Shown: positions 1-12,410, counted from the stretch's first letter. The stretch is 64,000 nucleotides of DNA from Ornithodoros turicata (GCF_037126465.1 NC_088209.1:8874052-8938051); one strand, 5' to 3'. Numbers and translations are program-made. The notes: generated by a model not told the origin, from the letters alone.

Positions 1-400
1 GGCTTTCCAAAAAATGTGCCCCGGGTATGAAAACTTAGTCCTGCGTACGGCAACATTTTGTCATCAATAAAACATAGGGGCCCCTTTATAAATGCAGTCA
101 ATTGTGTTGCACCCGAGGCTGTCCTCTGTGAGCCTTTGGCTCACCGTCTTTATCCCGACTGCCTGCCAAAACGCGACTAACTGGCAGTAGATATCTTAGT
201 AGGTGATGTGTCTGTATCTTGCTTGTAGTAGTTCTCTAATGATAATAAAAAGAAACATGTTGCTTTGGGATGCAACATTCGTAATGTAACCACACCAACT
301 ATATACACCAGGCGCAAAGAGCAAGTTGCCACTTGAGGGCCACCATATAGGGCTGAAGTTTTCGGGAACTTTTCTTTCAAATTCGGGGGTACAAGCGGGT
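1..400. other. no recognisable feature
   Basis: I see no coding exon, RNA gene or terminal repeat here. The short open frames on the minus strand have no recognisable domain. The stretch ends where the 3' end of the minus-strand LINE fragment begins. Confidence 0.5.
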
Positions 401-439
401 AAATAAAACAACATCAACTTTATTTCAGGATGATGGGTG

Positions 440-1729
440 AGGAGTTACATCACCGGTGGCGATGGTCTACCCCATTGCTGGAGGTGAAGCGGGGAATGAA
501 GGAATGGGTCCCGTTACAATGAGGATCGAAGTCCTGTGGCGTCCGAAAAGGCGAAGAGAGCCTTGAGGACAGAGCGAGGACATTGCAGAGCCAGGGGCCA
601 AGCAATTTGTGAGGGAGAGGGGACGGGAGTGTAGCTGGTTGAGGGAGGCGGAGAGTACCGAGCGGGAAGGGTGGTAGTGCGGGCAATGGAGAAGAATGTG
701 CTCGAGATCTTCAACAGCACCGCAGTGAGTGCAGTGGGGAGAGTTAACTTGTCTCAAGCGGTAACGCCACTGTGCTGTGACGGCCACATCGAGGCGCATT
801 CGATGAACTAATGCGGCGTCTCAACGAGTGATATCTGCTGGCATGCGGAAAGCGAGCGCTGGGTCAACTCTGCTCAGCATGGCAGGGGGTAGCATGTCGG
901 CGGTCCGTTGGCGGGTAGCCAGAGGAGTCACAAGGCTTCGAAGTATGGGCCGCCGATCGCCTCTCAGCAGCGCAATACACGTCCGTGTCCGAGACGAGAG
1001 AGCTGCTTCGGCGGCGCTGTACGCCAGTTCATTGCCTTCGACACCGCAATGGGCGGGAACGCACTGGAGAGTGAGCCTATGTCCTGCTTCGCAGACAACT
1101 TTGTAAGCGGTTAACACAACCATAACCAACGGTGCGGAGGAGCCTCAGATGCCAGAATTTTCAATTGCTTGCAGCGCAGGTGCTGAGTCAGTAACGACCA
1201 CCCAATTCCGGCAGGGTGGGGGGGATTGAACGACGTGCTACAAAAAGAAAAGTATGGCGTAGAGTTCCGCAGCTGTGGATGATGTACAATGCAAAAGGCG
1301 ACGTCCTTGAACTACGCCTTCGTCGGGGATGACAAATGCTGACGCGGACTTGCCATTTCGAGATGCGCCGTCGGTGTAAGCGGCGGTAGAGGTGGAAAAC
1401 TTCGCATCTACGAGAGCATAAAAATGGGCTGGAAGGACTTGAGGGGGAACGTGAGCTCTGCGGACCTGCAGGTCAGGAAGACGTGCGAAGGTGGGTGGCA
1501 CAGGCAGAGACCAGGGGGCGTTCGGCGATGTGACAGTCCTAGGTGTGAAGCCGGTGAGAGCCTGGCGTGTCCTCTGCGCCACGCGATGGAAATCACTTTC
1601 AGGACGGTATCGAATTTTCCTGAGGAGTGGGTGACGGGGTGACGGGGGCTGGAGAACGCCCGGTGGAGGTCCTCCGTGAGCGGGAAACGGCTCGACACTT
1701 CCTACGTTTGCGTGTGGGTAAATAAACAT
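440..1729 (-). pseudogene. degenerate non-LTR retrotransposon fragment (RNase H and C-terminal zinc motif)
   Basis: This is the 3' part of a LINE ORF2 on the minus strand, in three reading frames. The piece at 1238-1729 carries the start of an RNase H domain (AAYTDGASRNGKSASAF, then an AAELYAI helix). The piece at 821-1129 carries the last acidic-site block, seen as VPAHCGVEGNELAY, where active elements usually have WVPSH. The piece at 467-799 carries a C-terminal CTHCGAVEDLEHILLHCP motif (CX2C, then H and C) typical of I- and R1-like ORF2 proteins. The reverse transcriptase and endonuclease parts are absent, so the copy is 5'-truncated, and the frame changes show that it is dead. The family is established by motif; assignment to a named clade is inference. 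Confidence 0.8.
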
Positions 1730-1739
1730 TTACACTAAC

Positions 1740-2217
1740 TTCATGATAACTCAGGTAGAAGAGTTCCACATGCTAAATGTGAGAAGCAGTGATTTATCCA
1801 GACTACCCGTTCACCCCTCCCCCCCAAGAAAAAGAGACAAAGAAAGAAAACATCTGGAGGAGACCCCCCCTCCACCCCCTGACGTTTTGTGAGTGTTTGC
1901 ACAATATTTCGCCCAAATCATGTAGGTCAATACGACCCCCTTGCGGAGAACATCCCCCCCCAAAAAAAAAACAGGAAACTCTTCGCAAACCACCAGTTGG
2001 GAGAAATCTGGCTCAGTTACTCAAACTAATGGTAGTGGCTTGGTACAAATGGTGATGTAGCTGAATTTCCCGCCGAACATCAACTGAGCGTTCCTAAAGA
2101 TGTCTCAGTGAGGACTACTTCCCGGGTAAAAGTCGGTTTCACATTAAGGAGGACAACCTTCAATTCAGGGTGCAAATTCGGGGAATAATCGGGTTTAACC
2201 CTACAAATTTGGTTCTA
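1740..2217. other. non-coding, with C-rich runs
   Basis: Several runs of six to nine C or A residues occur between about 1818 and 1975. Open frames here are low in complexity and run on both strands, so I do not call them genes. A sequence like the CGGGTTTAACCC repeats found elsewhere in the window lies near 2188-2200. Confidence 0.4.
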
Positions 2218-2242
2218 CCCAAGCAGCACAATGAACTGAAAG
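2218..2242. repeat. single end of a fold-back MITE family
   Basis: The block starting CCCAAGCAGCACAATG matches the arm of the complete 153-bp palindromic element that breaks the LTR element's integrase at 22684-22836. Only this end is clear here, followed by diverged sequence with a GGGGGTA stretch. It is probably a decayed or related copy. Confidence 0.5.
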
Positions 2243-2824
2243 ATTAGTGCAGTGGGGGTATACATGTGTCCCATCTCGTTGACATGTAGTTGCAAACTTG
2301 CGCACACAGTTCAAGTGCAGCCCTGTTAGATGAATCCAATACTGCAGTAACAAGAATAATTACCACACATTGGTACAAAAGTTTACGAAACACGGCAAGT
2401 TGTGGAGTGGTGCGCACTACTGCAACGAAACGGCTGCTGGGAACAACGCACTGATCTCTATGTGTAAAGGCTGGATCGCGCATGGGAGAGGGGCTCGTGG
2501 GAGAGAGGTGCGGCAACCGGCCGCCATGTTGGAGGGCCCACTGGCGCCGGTTGCTCCCATAGGAAACAATGGGAAGCGATTTGATTTGGAGTATTTATTG
2601 CGCTTTAAACGCTCCTCATTGCTGATTAGCACGCATCTTTCTTGGGAATCAGCGTGCTGATGTATTCCAAACGTGCTTCAGCCGTGTTCCTCTAGTTTTT
2701 AATGGTAATTGACTTCTTTTTCTTCTCCGCCGCATGTATTCCGAATAGGGGGTAGTAACTGTCGTGCACAGGGCGCGTACGCATGAAGGTGAATTTGGTG
2801 AATGGCAACCTATAAAGTTAATTA

Positions 2825-3579
2825 CAGTCGACCTGCGTTTATCCGGACGGCTCCGTTTCCTGTGAAAATGTCCGGATAGCGGGGGAACCGGATAAGTGAA
2901 ACACGAAAATCCAGAGTGATCCTAAAAGGACACCTTTATTGACCATTACACAGAAAACTATCCATTGTCATATGTTTCATTCTAATACACGCATCCAGTT
3001 CTTGCAAACCTTTGCTAATGGCATTAACTTGCGAAATATTGTTCTGTTGCTCGAAAAATACTAGCGCTGTTCTCAGTGCCGCCCGCGCAGTTTCTACCGT
3101 CACAGCTGGTGCATCCCCGCTTTCATCATCAGATTCTTCTTGAGCACTATCGGAAGCGACGACACTGACGATGTCGTCACCTATGATTGCAGCGCAGGGG
3201 TCCTCGTTGCGGACCTTCTTAGTCTGAAATGGCCAGACTGCTCAGTGGATTACTTTTGTGTAACGTGCAAAGCCGGAAAGGGAGAAAATTCTTCCTAGCA
3301 ACACCCTCTTTGTGTCAGTAAAAAGGAGGCCACGACCACGGTCCTCGACCTCGCTTGACTAGGTGTGGGCCAAATGTCCTTCCTGGACAATGACCGGATA
3401 AATGAAGCCGATTGTTGGGTATTAGTCACTTCTGTTCCCTGGAATTCTCGTCCGATTCCGGAAGCTGAAGTCCGGATAAACGAGGGCGAAATACATGGGG
3501 AGAAATCCGTCCCCGTGCTTTTTTGTCCGGATAGCGCAGGATCCGGATAAATGAAGTCCGGATAAACGCGGGTCGACTG
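2825..3579. mobile_element. pogo/Tigger-type DNA transposon remnant
   Basis: The element is bounded by inverted ends, CAGTCGACCTGCGTTTATCC on the left and the complement of GGATAAACGCGGGTCGACTG on the right, with TA on both outer sides (2823-2824 and 3580-3581). TA target duplication and CAGT ends fit pogo/Tigger elements. Repeats of the subterminal motif TCCGGATAA occur near both ends. At 755 bp it is an internally deleted copy that keeps the last part of a transposase frame on the minus strand. Confidence 0.85.
2936..3235 (-). pseudogene. C-terminal remnant of a Tigger-type transposase
   Basis: An open frame without a start codon encodes about 99 residues and ends in TAA. It begins KVRNEDPCAAIIGDDIVS, then has an acidic stretch (QEESDDESGD) and a helical end (ETARAALRTALVFFEQQN). 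The layout, acidic linker then a final ALR-type helix next to the stop, is what I know from Tigger and jerky-like transposase C-termini. The CENP-B-like DNA-binding domain and the DDE domain are missing. It lies inside the 755-bp TIR element. Confidence 0.6.
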
Positions 3580-3581
3580 TA

Positions 3582-4299
3582 TTTTTACTCAGAAAGGTTT
3601 CACACTGTCTGTTATTGTAAGGTACCTCCGTTTTTATATTTTTTGTTTGTTTTCGTTTGTTGTTCGGTTTTCGTGTGGTGTTCTGCGGTTCTCGTTCGTT
3701 GTTATGTGATTTGGTATTGTACGGTTCTCGTTTGACTTTTGCCATTATCGTATTATGTTCTACGAGTGTCTCTGTGTGTGTGCTACAATAAGACCTCGAT
3801 CCTTATTCTGAAGGGGCTCGTTATTTTATTCACCACATCGCCACCAGCAATGAGGTGGAGTATAGACCCTGGCGATGAAACTCCCTATTCCTCATCTTAA
3901 AATAACGTTATTGTCACGAGTGCTTTGCAGTTGTTCAGCTGTCAGCGTATTTCATTACAGAAATTCGAAGCGCTGTGCACGAAGAGCATGCACATGCATG
4001 ACTTATCACACACGCTGTAGGAGCGACTGCACATACGAGGTTAACACAGCAGTTTATTTGCTTCCACCATACCTCACAGATTAAAAGAACAGTGGAACAA
4101 ATTGGCATATTGGCGTAGGTTCTGCATCCGGTTCTTCGGCACAGGTGAGTGACGGTGAGGGGAACCTTCAAGCACAAGCGCATTGTTTATGGAAAATACA
4201 TGGTCTTGAGATCCGTAGGAGCAGTCACACATACTTTCTTAGTACGCAATGGCACCAGCGAAGTGCAAACAAGTCCGAGTTGTCAGATGCACGCGATAC
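3582..4299. other. non-coding, no recognisable feature
   Basis: T-rich, GTT-rich sequence (about 3600-3780) follows the Tigger remnant. Short frames on both strands have no domain. I see no splice-bounded exon that I can support. Confidence 0.4.
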
Positions 4300-4560
4300 G
4301 AATAAACAGATTTTTCTTCAAAATAAAGAGCTTACCTGCGAAAAATTATCCCTCTTTCTCTGTCCGCATGAAGTGTGATCAAAGCTGCAACAAACTGGCA
4401 TGACATGCCCTTTAATTTAAAAGAAAGTTTAAAAAACACGGGCAGCACCGCTTGAACTAAATGCAGACGACAGGATGCGATGGGCCCACCAATATGGCGG
4501 CCGGTGACACGCTGTGGAGCACCCAATGCGCGATCCAGCCTATACTATAGAGATCAGTGG
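4300..4560. repeat. interspersed repeat, copy 1 (second copy near 31045-31300)
   Basis: The stretch from TTCAAAATAAAGAGCTTACC through GGCATGACATGCC and CCAATATGGCGGCCGG to GCGATCCAGCC recurs in the same orientation near 31045-31300 with scattered substitutions and small indels. No coding content is apparent. The class is unknown. Confidence 0.7.
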
Positions 4561-4822
4561 AACAACGTGACAATGCTCAATGATGTGTATGCCCTGGATA
4601 AACTGGAGAGGCACATACATGTATGCATTACATATACAGAAAAAGTTTTTTTTAACAAAGTTGCAACCTGCAGAGAAGAGATACAAGTAAAATGGACACT
4701 AGTAGTGTGTGGGAAAATAAATGCTTAATGCAGCATCACACACACACGCTCCAGCACTGTGCATTATAAGATGAAAAACATGCTTTTATACTTTTGTATT
4801 GAAACAATGAGGTAGTGAAGAA

Positions 4823-5440
4823 ATGATGTACGGTTATCATAAAGGAAAACTATATATATACATGCTTACTAGTACGTTACGTAAGCGCCAAAATGAATTT
4901 TCTATTAACAAACAGCTCTTTCACAAACATTCTGCTGTGATAGAAAATATCATGGCCGGCTTGCCAGGGTCCTCCACGTCACAGGATGACAGAAGCGACG
5001 CCCTAGTCCACGATGTCGTTCCATTCGACGTGTTGGATCAGGGTGGCCAGGCCGTCGTGTCATATGCCAGGTGCAAGGTGCAGGTATCTCACCCTCTCCG
5101 GAGTTCACTGGCAGTGAAGGAGGGGGACCAGCAGCAGCCTGAACAGCAACAGCAGTATCAGCAGCGACGGAGACGGCGGCAGCACGCAACAACGGGTGGC
5201 ACTGGAGAAAGTGTGACAGAGACTTACGCTGGGCTCCTGCAAGCCGACACAGAGACGGCCAGGCGTGAACAGGAACTAAACTTTAAAGGAACACGAGTTC
5301 CAGGAATATCGACTTCGAAATGAAATCTTACGAAAAAGGGTCCTCTCCATGGAAGAGGAAATACAGAGCCTGCGACTAGCAAAGTTGAAAATTTCAAAAC
5401 GCAACTTTAATTCCTTGTGTGCCTCCTCTGTATCTCCTCT
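4823..5440 (+). pseudogene. frameshifted coiled-coil ORF, possibly of a Myb/SANT-type transposon accessory protein
   Basis: An open frame from 4823 to 5323 has a Gln/Arg-rich middle (QQQPEQQQQYQQRRRRRQ) and then a charged helical part, TETARREQELNF. The helix clearly continues in another frame as KEHEFQEYRLRNEILRK and then SMEEEIQSLRLAKLKIS, to about 5400, so a one-base frameshift near 5281 separates the halves. Charged C-terminal helices of this kind are common in Myb/SANT-like proteins of Harbinger-type elements. No Myb domain is visible here, so that link is inference. The true start is uncertain; ATGGCCGGC at 4952 is an alternative. Confidence 0.45.
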
Positions 5441-5875
5441 TCTCTGTTTTTCACTTTTTCTTTTTAGACTTGTATATATTGTATGTATTTCACAAAATGT
5501 ATTCAGGGTGTCTACAAAACTGCAGTCTTCCAGTCCCCTGACTTTTCCATGTTTTCACTTACTATTTCAAGCCAAGTCCCTGACCAAAGAAAAGGGAACT
5601 TGGTGCTTGCCGCAAAGTTTTCATGCAGGTCTCTCATAAAACATAATTTACTGAGTAATATTGAGCATGCCATACTTTTCTAATTCTGATGTTGCTGTAT
5701 TGAAGAAGTGCCACTCGGGTACACTGTAGCGGAGTGGCTGCTCAGCCACTTGGTCTCGAAATTTGCTGCACTTGTGTGCTATTTTCCCTGACTTCAACTG
5801 CTTTGTAGCAAATTCACTCACCATCCTTTGATTCTCCCGTCTAGCATCTAATTTCCCTTGTAATCACCAGCTTTT
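5441..5875. other. non-coding, no recognisable feature
   Basis: T-rich sequence up to the target site of the LINE. No domain-bearing frame is seen. Confidence 0.4.
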
Positions 5876-5887
5876 CCAAGTTTTTAG
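5876..5887 (+). repeat. target-site duplication of the I-like LINE, left copy
   Basis: CCAAGTTTTTAG is repeated exactly at 12433-12444 on the other side of the element. This fixes the element's 5' end at 5888 and shows it was not 5'-truncated. Confidence 0.9.
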
Positions 5888-6389
5888 CCCGGCGTCGGGA
5901 ACTTGGCGCCCCCATCGCCCGGCAGCAGCCGCAGTAGCCCCCTCCTGCACTGACGGTTGGGTCGCCGCAGGAGGGAGACCCCCACGTATGGCTGTGCGTG
6001 GCTGTCCCGTGTCTGGGGAAACGGGGATCCTGGCGGTTGAGTGTACCCGGAGGTTGGTTAGGACCCTTCGGGGCCCCTCCGGTAAAGCAACACACCGCTT
6101 TGGCCCCTGCTTCCCATAGACGGGTGGTCCTGGAAGGCCCGGCCAGGATTATTCAGCTTAGTCGCCATCTCCCACGCTCATTGCTTTCTCCCTTCGTATC
6201 CTTCCTTCTAATGCTTCCCTTTTAACCTTCTTTGGCGGCGAGGGCCAACCTTGTGCAGTCTTTTCACTCTTTTGAAACCTGCACTAGGGTATGGTGCAGA
6301 AGTACGTGTTAGCGTGCAGGGCACGTTCCCTTGGTTGGGCTCGGTGGTGGGCGACACACTTACTGCGCTGAATACTGGTTTTTCTTTAT

Positions 6390-7885
6390 ATGGATAAGCA
6401 AAACTCCAAAAACACTGATCGGCGCCTGAAAAGGTGCCGCACCGAAAGGCTTGCGCAGAACGTTATTGATCTTACCCCAGAACCTTGGTTTCCCAAGTTT
6501 CTAGTTATTCAGTCCAATGAAGATGGGAAACCACTGACGAAAATCTCTCCTTTTGCTGTGGCAAAGGAACTGGAAAGTGTCATCGGCAAATCATATAAAG
6601 CGAAAAAACTGAGCACTGGGGAGATCCAGGTTGAAGTTCAAAGTCAGCAACAAAGCACTGCTTTGCAAACACTGAGGAACATTCGGGACATACTAGTACA
6701 TGTTACAACACATCGTACACTGAATATTACGAGGGGCGTTATCTCAGAGGATGAGCTTCTTGAATGGACAGAACCTGAGATTGAAGAGGGTTTGAGTGAC
6801 CAAGGTGTAGTGAGCGCAAAAAGTATCACGATGAGAAGGGACGGCAAGGAAATTGCCACGAAACACGTTATTCTGTCCTTCAAACTCCACACGATACCCA
6901 CTAACATAAAGGCGGGTTACCTGAGTTGTAATGTTAGACCCTACGTGCCAAATCCGAGGCGTTGTTTCAAATGTCAGCGTTTTGGGCACAGCTCAGTTGC
7001 ATGTCGCGGACATCTGACATGCCCAAAGTGCGCTGGTGGTGGTGGTGGTGGTGGTGGTGATAGGGCTTGCCGTTGTCGGCCTCACGTATGTGGGCAACGT
7101 CACGACTCACGCCCTGGGGGAATGTGCGTCCTGGGCCGACTTCTAAGGGAACTGTGCCGACATATGTCTCAAAGCGTCTGAGGAAAACCCAGGAAAAACC
7201 CCAGACAGCACAGCCGGCACCGGGATTCGAACCCGGGTACCTCCCAGTCTCGACGTGACATGGCCAGCACGCTAACCAGTGCGCTGGCAAAGACCACACA
7301 GGAGAGCCTTGCACCAATGAATACCATTGCACTAACTGCCAAGGTAACCATCCAGTATACTCACGATCATGCCCGCGCTGGAAAGACGAAAAAGAAGTGA
7401 TCAAAATCAAAACAGAACAGAATATTTCCTACAGAGCTGCTAGAACCCAGTACGAATTTCAAAAGAAAGTCAGTTTCTCCGAAGTGGTGCGCATGGGAGT
7501 GGCACCACAGAGGAAATCCGTGGGGACTCAAACCTGCTCGCAGGTTATTGAGCCTCCACCCCACACTCCCCAAGAGGAAGCTGGGGGCACTCAATTGTCT
7601 CCTGCTGCAACGGAGGTCAGCCGTCCAACTGGCCAAAAAGAAGCAGCCACGGCTTTTTCGAAAGCCGATGGTCTGCAGTCTATTTGGGACGAAGGCGTGA
7701 CAGCCCCCTCCCAGAAAGGTACTCAAAGCATGGAGGTTGATGATGACGACAGAATGTCGCAAAAGTCATCATCAAGCCTCCCTGAAATGCACCCAAAAGA
7801 AAAACCAGAAAAAGGCAGAGGAAGAGGTATAAAGACAGGTGAACCACAGAAGCCACCCCTGCGAAAGGTCCAACCCCCTAAATGA
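6390..7885 (+). pseudogene. LINE ORF1 (gag-like nucleic-acid binding protein), broken by a SINE
   Basis: Start ATG is at 6390. The N-terminal half has an RRM-like charged region (SPFAVAKELESVIG). A row of CCHC zinc knuckles begins with RRCFKCQRFGHSSVACRG at about codons 190-207, then CPKCA. The frame is interrupted by a 241-bp SINE (7037-7277) and resumes in another frame with EPCTNEYHCTNCQGNHPVYS and a basic, proline-rich tail ending at 7885. The protein would coat the element's RNA. Removing the SINE and one copy of its target duplication brings the knuckle row together, so the SINE arrived after the LINE. Confidence 0.85.
7027..7287 (-). mobile_element. tRNA-derived SINE in LINE ORF1, with 10-bp target duplication
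   Basis: The insert at 7037-7277 is flanked by AGTGCGCTGG on both sides (7027-7036 and 7278-7287). On the minus strand it starts with a tRNA-like head containing a B-box-like GGGTTCGAATCCCGG and ends in a run of CAC/CCA triplets (the GGT run at 7037-7058 on the plus strand). A second copy of the same family lies at 60525-60712, recognised by the shared CCTGGGCCGACTT and CAGACAGCACAGCCGG blocks. Confidence 0.88.
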
Positions 7886-7956
7886 AACAAGTGTTACTTA
7901 GTCGGCATAACCAAGTGCTGCGCTTCGTTTTCTTTCTTCTTGGAATAAGCGCGACT

Positions 7957-10900
7957 ATGAACCACTTCCACCAATGGAATTGCCGTGGTTTGTTTTCAAA
8001 CCTAGATGACGTAAATGATGTTTTCGATACCTATAATGCAGCATGATTTTGTCTACAGGAAACTTATTTGAATACTACCTCTCCAACTCCTTTACGTAGA
8101 CACAACATATTCCGAAAGGATCGAAATGACACGAATCGTTCATCTGGAGGTGTGGCGATTGTCACACGAGCGTCTATTCCAGCCAAGGCAGTTAACCTCA
8201 ACACACAGTTGGAGGCTGTAGCAGTGCAGGTGTGCCTGGATAGAGTAGTCACTGTCTGCTCCGTTTATCTACCGCCAACAGCATCCATCACGCAAAACGA
8301 CATAGAAGATGCAGCCAACTTCAAAATCCTTTCATTCTTGTAGGCGATTTTAACGCGCACAACCCACTCTGGGGTAGTACAAGGACCGACTGTCGGGGAA
8401 AGATGATAGAAAATGTCTTGCTATCATCTTCCATCTGTCTTTTGAATACAGGGTCACCTACGTATGTACATTCCGCTACACAATCTTTCTCAGCATTAGA
8501 TCTGTCTTTATGTAGTCCATCTCTTTTTGGAGTTTTAGAGTGGTCAGTAAAAGAAAATCCAATGGGAAGTGATCATTTTCCAGTGGTATTGAAGTATCTG
8601 CCTCGTAGATATCTTGACAACGTGTCCCCGCAGGTGGAAACTTGAACAAGCCGACTGGAATACTTTTTCTGAAAAATGCGACTTGTCTTTAATCCCTGTT
8701 GATAGGATGACAACTGACGAAGCAAACCATGTCATAACTAATGTCATCCTTGACGCAGCAACACAAGGTATTTCTGAAACTTCTGGTCGCTTGCCTAAGC
8801 GACCAAAACCCTGGTGGAACAAGGAATGTGAAGAAACACGAAAATCTCAAAATCGTGCGTGGTGTAGATTTCGAAGATACCCCACCAGTGAAAACCTTGT
8901 TCTCTTTAAAAAGGCGAGAGCCAAAGCAAGGTGGACGCGCAAGCAAGCCAAGCGGTCCTCTTGGCAGAGCTTTGTATCATCCCTGTCTTCCAATTCTCCT
9001 TCTAAACTTATTTGGGATCGCCTTCATAAGATCAGAGGTGTACACATGAGCCGCGCTACCCCTCTTTTAGTAGTGAATGGTCAGCCATGTGAGAGCCTAC
9101 AGGAACAAGCCAACGTTCTCGGTGAGCACGGTGAGCATTTTGAAAGCGTTTCGTCTTCCTGCAACTACACCAGTGAGTTCCTTAAATTAAAGAGTAGTGC
9201 AGAGAAGAGGAAGATTCCAATGCATTCTGGAGACACTCTTATGTATAATCAACCTTTCACGAAAATAGAGCTTCATCGTTCCTTAAAGTGTACAAAAGCA
9301 ACTTCACCAGGCCCAGACAGGGTGATGTATTCTATGTTGAGTCATCTGTCTGATGCATCTAAGGAGATTTTACTTAAATTTTTTAACCAAGTTTGGACCC
9401 AGTGTGCATTACCCTCAGCCTGGAAAATTTCAACTGTAATTCCTCTGTTAAAACCCGTAAAGGAACCTTCAAGCCCGGCCAGTTATCGACCAATCGCTCT
9501 CACGAGCTGCATTGGCCAAACGTTTGAGCGTATGGTCAATGCTCGACTCGTCCAATTCCTAGAGGAAAATAAATGCCTTTCTGAACTACAGTGTGGTTTT
9601 CGCGCTGGACGTTCCACAACAGACCACCTCGTTCGAGTGGAAACAATGATTCGTGAAGCGTTCGTCCGAAGACAACACTGCCTGTCAGTATTTTTTTATC
9701 TTGAAAGGGCATATGACACCGCTTGGCGGTATGGCATGCTACAAGATCTATACTCTTTCGGAATCGGGGGGCGCCTTCTTAGGTGTATAACAAACTTCCT
9801 TCAAAGCAGGACATTCCGAGTACGGCTTGGAATGATACTATCCCGTCCTTTCATCCAAGAAAACGGGGTGCCGCAGGGATCTGTCCTTAGCGTCACTCTG
9901 TTTCTCGTGAAAATCAATTCAGTAGCTAGCATAATCCCACCTTCCATGTCTTATTCATTGTACGTGGATGACGTTCAGATTTCCTTCTCTTTCACGAATC
10001 TAGCAACATGTGAGCGACAGGTGCAGCTAGCTTTAAATAAACTCACCAAATGGTCCCTCGAGAATGGGTTCAAGTTCTCACATGACAAAACCGTATGTGT
10101 TCACTTCTCGAGGGTCAGAGGGCTGTTTCCTTCACCTACTCTTAAGCTGAACGGACAGGACCTTGCTGTTAGGGGTGAACACAAATTTCTTGGGGTCATC
10201 TTTGATAGCAAGCTCACTTTCTTACCCCACATCAAGAGCCTTAAAACAAAATGCATTAAGTCACTTAACCTATTGAAGGTGCTGTCCCACAAATCTTGGG
10301 GAGCAGATCGTGACACCCTGCACAGGGTCTATGTGTCCACAGTGCTGTCTAGGATGGACTATAGATGTGTTGTTTTTGGGTCTGCGCGGAAATCTGTCCT
10401 GAAGATTTTAGACCCAGTACATCATCAGGGACTGCGTTTGATAACTGGTGCCTTCCGCACGTCGCCAGTGGAAAGCCTCTATGTTGAGAGCAACGAATGG
10501 TCACTCGAAAGAAGGAGATTTTACTTATCTGTTTCGTACTCTTTGACGGTAAGAGGTTATCCCAATAACCCAGTTATTACCTGCGTTGGAGGCACGCGCT
10601 TCAAGCATCTGTTTCTTAATAAGCTCAGCATTGTTCCCCCATTTAGCATGCGTGTTCTTCAGGGATGTGAGGATTACAGTTTCCCACATAATGATTTCAC
10701 CATAGTAGAGGCTAGTCCTCGGGTCCCGCTGTGGCAATCACCTCCATGTTTCAATAGCTCCCTGACTATGTTTAAGAAACAGAACACACCACCTGTTGTG
10801 CTCCAGCAGGAGTTTGAGTCCCTTAAAGAAAGTCTTGGGCAACACAGAGCTTTTTACACTGACGGTTCCAAAACACGCACCTCAGTCTCATGCGCAATGG

Positions 10901-11674
10901 TAACCGATGGACTCACACAGTCATATCGTCTACCTCACATGCTCTCAGTTTTTAATGCCGAAGTATACGGAATAATTCTCGCACTGAACTACATCTTAGA
11001 GAGTCACACCAAGTCGTCAGTCATTTACACAGATTCTCTGAGCTCTTTTCAAGCAATAGGCAACATAGTGATGTCCAAAAACCTCCTTGTGCAGAAGGCA
11101 CAGTGCCTTGCTGGTAAGGTAATTAAAAATGGTCTCTCTTTAACATTCTGCTGGGTACCCAGTCATGTGGGTATACACGGCAATGAACTCGCTGATGCAG
11201 CTGCTACAGCTGCTCTTTCATCTGAGGTGAATCCTTTTGATGTACCGTCCCAAGACCTCCGACCTACACTTATGAGGGCCATAAATAGCAGATGGCAGCA
11301 GCACTGGGACTACACACTAACAAACTTCACCTGGTTAAGCCCACCATTGTAAAACCGACACAGCTTTTTAACAGTCGTCTTCATGAAGTTGTTTCTACCA
11401 GGTTGAGGATTGGGCACACTCATTTGACCCTCAGTCACCTCCTCTGCAATGAAGAGGCTCCACATTGCACTCGATGCGACGAGATGAAGTCTGTCCTCCA
11501 CATATGCTTATTACATGTCAAGCACATGAAACACACCGACTTCACCATTTCCACGAGCTCTACACGTACCACACACATCTACATCCATCCCTTTTGCTGG
11601 GGGATGAGGCTCTTCTACCATTTGAACGGGTGTTTAGTTTCTTTGAAGACGTTGGTGTTTTAAACGCATTGTAG
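7957..11674 (+). pseudogene. LINE ORF2: endonuclease, reverse transcriptase, RNase H (broken)
   Basis: The ATG at 7957 lies 72 bp after the ORF1 stop. The APE-type endonuclease is visible as WNCRGL, CLQETYL, SGGVAIVTR, GDFNAHNPLWGS and GSDHFPV. A TGA near 8044 and a frameshift near 8340 break it, and another frame change lies near 8630. The long frame 8614-11352 holds the reverse transcriptase with YVDD at about 9961, GVPQGSVLS, and an RNase H domain (FYTDGSKT, AEVYGIILALN, IYTDSLSS, WVPSHVGIHGNELAD). After a further frameshift near 11345 the C-terminus has CTRCDEMKSVLHI and ends LLLGDEALLPFERVFSFF plus a short tail. Its role was target-primed reverse transcription. Confidence 0.9.
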
Positions 11675-11735
11675 TTTTAGCTTTATGTCCTTTTATTCTC
11701 TAACTGTACAGTTTTATCTTAGCTGAATCACTATA

Positions 11736-12336
11736 CAGGGTGTTACCCTATAAAAGTCTACCCGTGCCGCCATGCCGTACTCGCCAATTACTCAATGCAG
11801 GTGGCACACTGTGCGATCTTCATATAAAGCTCATAAGGACATTTAATCTTGGTGAATTTCGAAGTGATTAAGCGCCGCAACACGAAGTTATAACTCAAAA
11901 CGTGAGATTCCCGTAGTCAAAACAATCAAGATGGCGGCGTTGAGAAGAGCACTTGCCATGCTGCTCCCCAGACGACGACGTGTCGCATATCCTGCCAGCC
12001 GGATGGAACTGCAGTTTTCATTTCGCTTTCGTGTAACTGTCGTATTTTGCTCAGAAGTAAGCAAGTAAGGTACGAAAAATGCCGACGTACTCAGCAGACG
12101 ACACCCAAAAGGGATGTCGTCTGCTTACTGAGAGGCGCCATCTTGGCTGTTTTGCTTACGGGAACCTCACGTTTTGCGCTATAACTTTGCGTAACGGTGC
12201 TCAATCACTTCGATATTTGCCATGGATGAATGGCCTTATGAGGTTTATACGTAGACAACACATTGTACCGCCTGCATTGAGTAATTGGCGAGCACGGCAT
12301 GCCGACGCGGGTAGACTTTTATAGGGTAACACCCTG
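11736..12336. mobile_element. mariner-like fold-back MITE in the LINE 3' UTR
   Basis: Inverted ends CAGGGTGTTACCCTATAAAA and its complement are bounded by TA on each side (11734-11735 and 12337-12338). The inverted repeat extends inward through the CTCGCCAATTACTCAATGCA block. The element is 601 bp with no transposase frame. TA duplication and CAGGGTG ends place it with mariner-type MITEs by general knowledge. It splits the LINE's 3' UTR and is therefore younger than the LINE. Confidence 0.88.
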
Positions 12337-12410
12337 TACTTTTAACTAGTACTTTCCTTATCATTGTCTTGGCGCATTATGGCCTTCGTTGCTTATGCGC
12401 CAAGAAAACC

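Noticed and set aside
1789..2055. 88-codon plus-strand proline-rich frame
   Set aside because: Driven by C and A runs; opposite frames are equally open.
2370..2660. 96-codon plus-strand frame
   Set aside because: No motif; opposite strand equally open across the same stretch.
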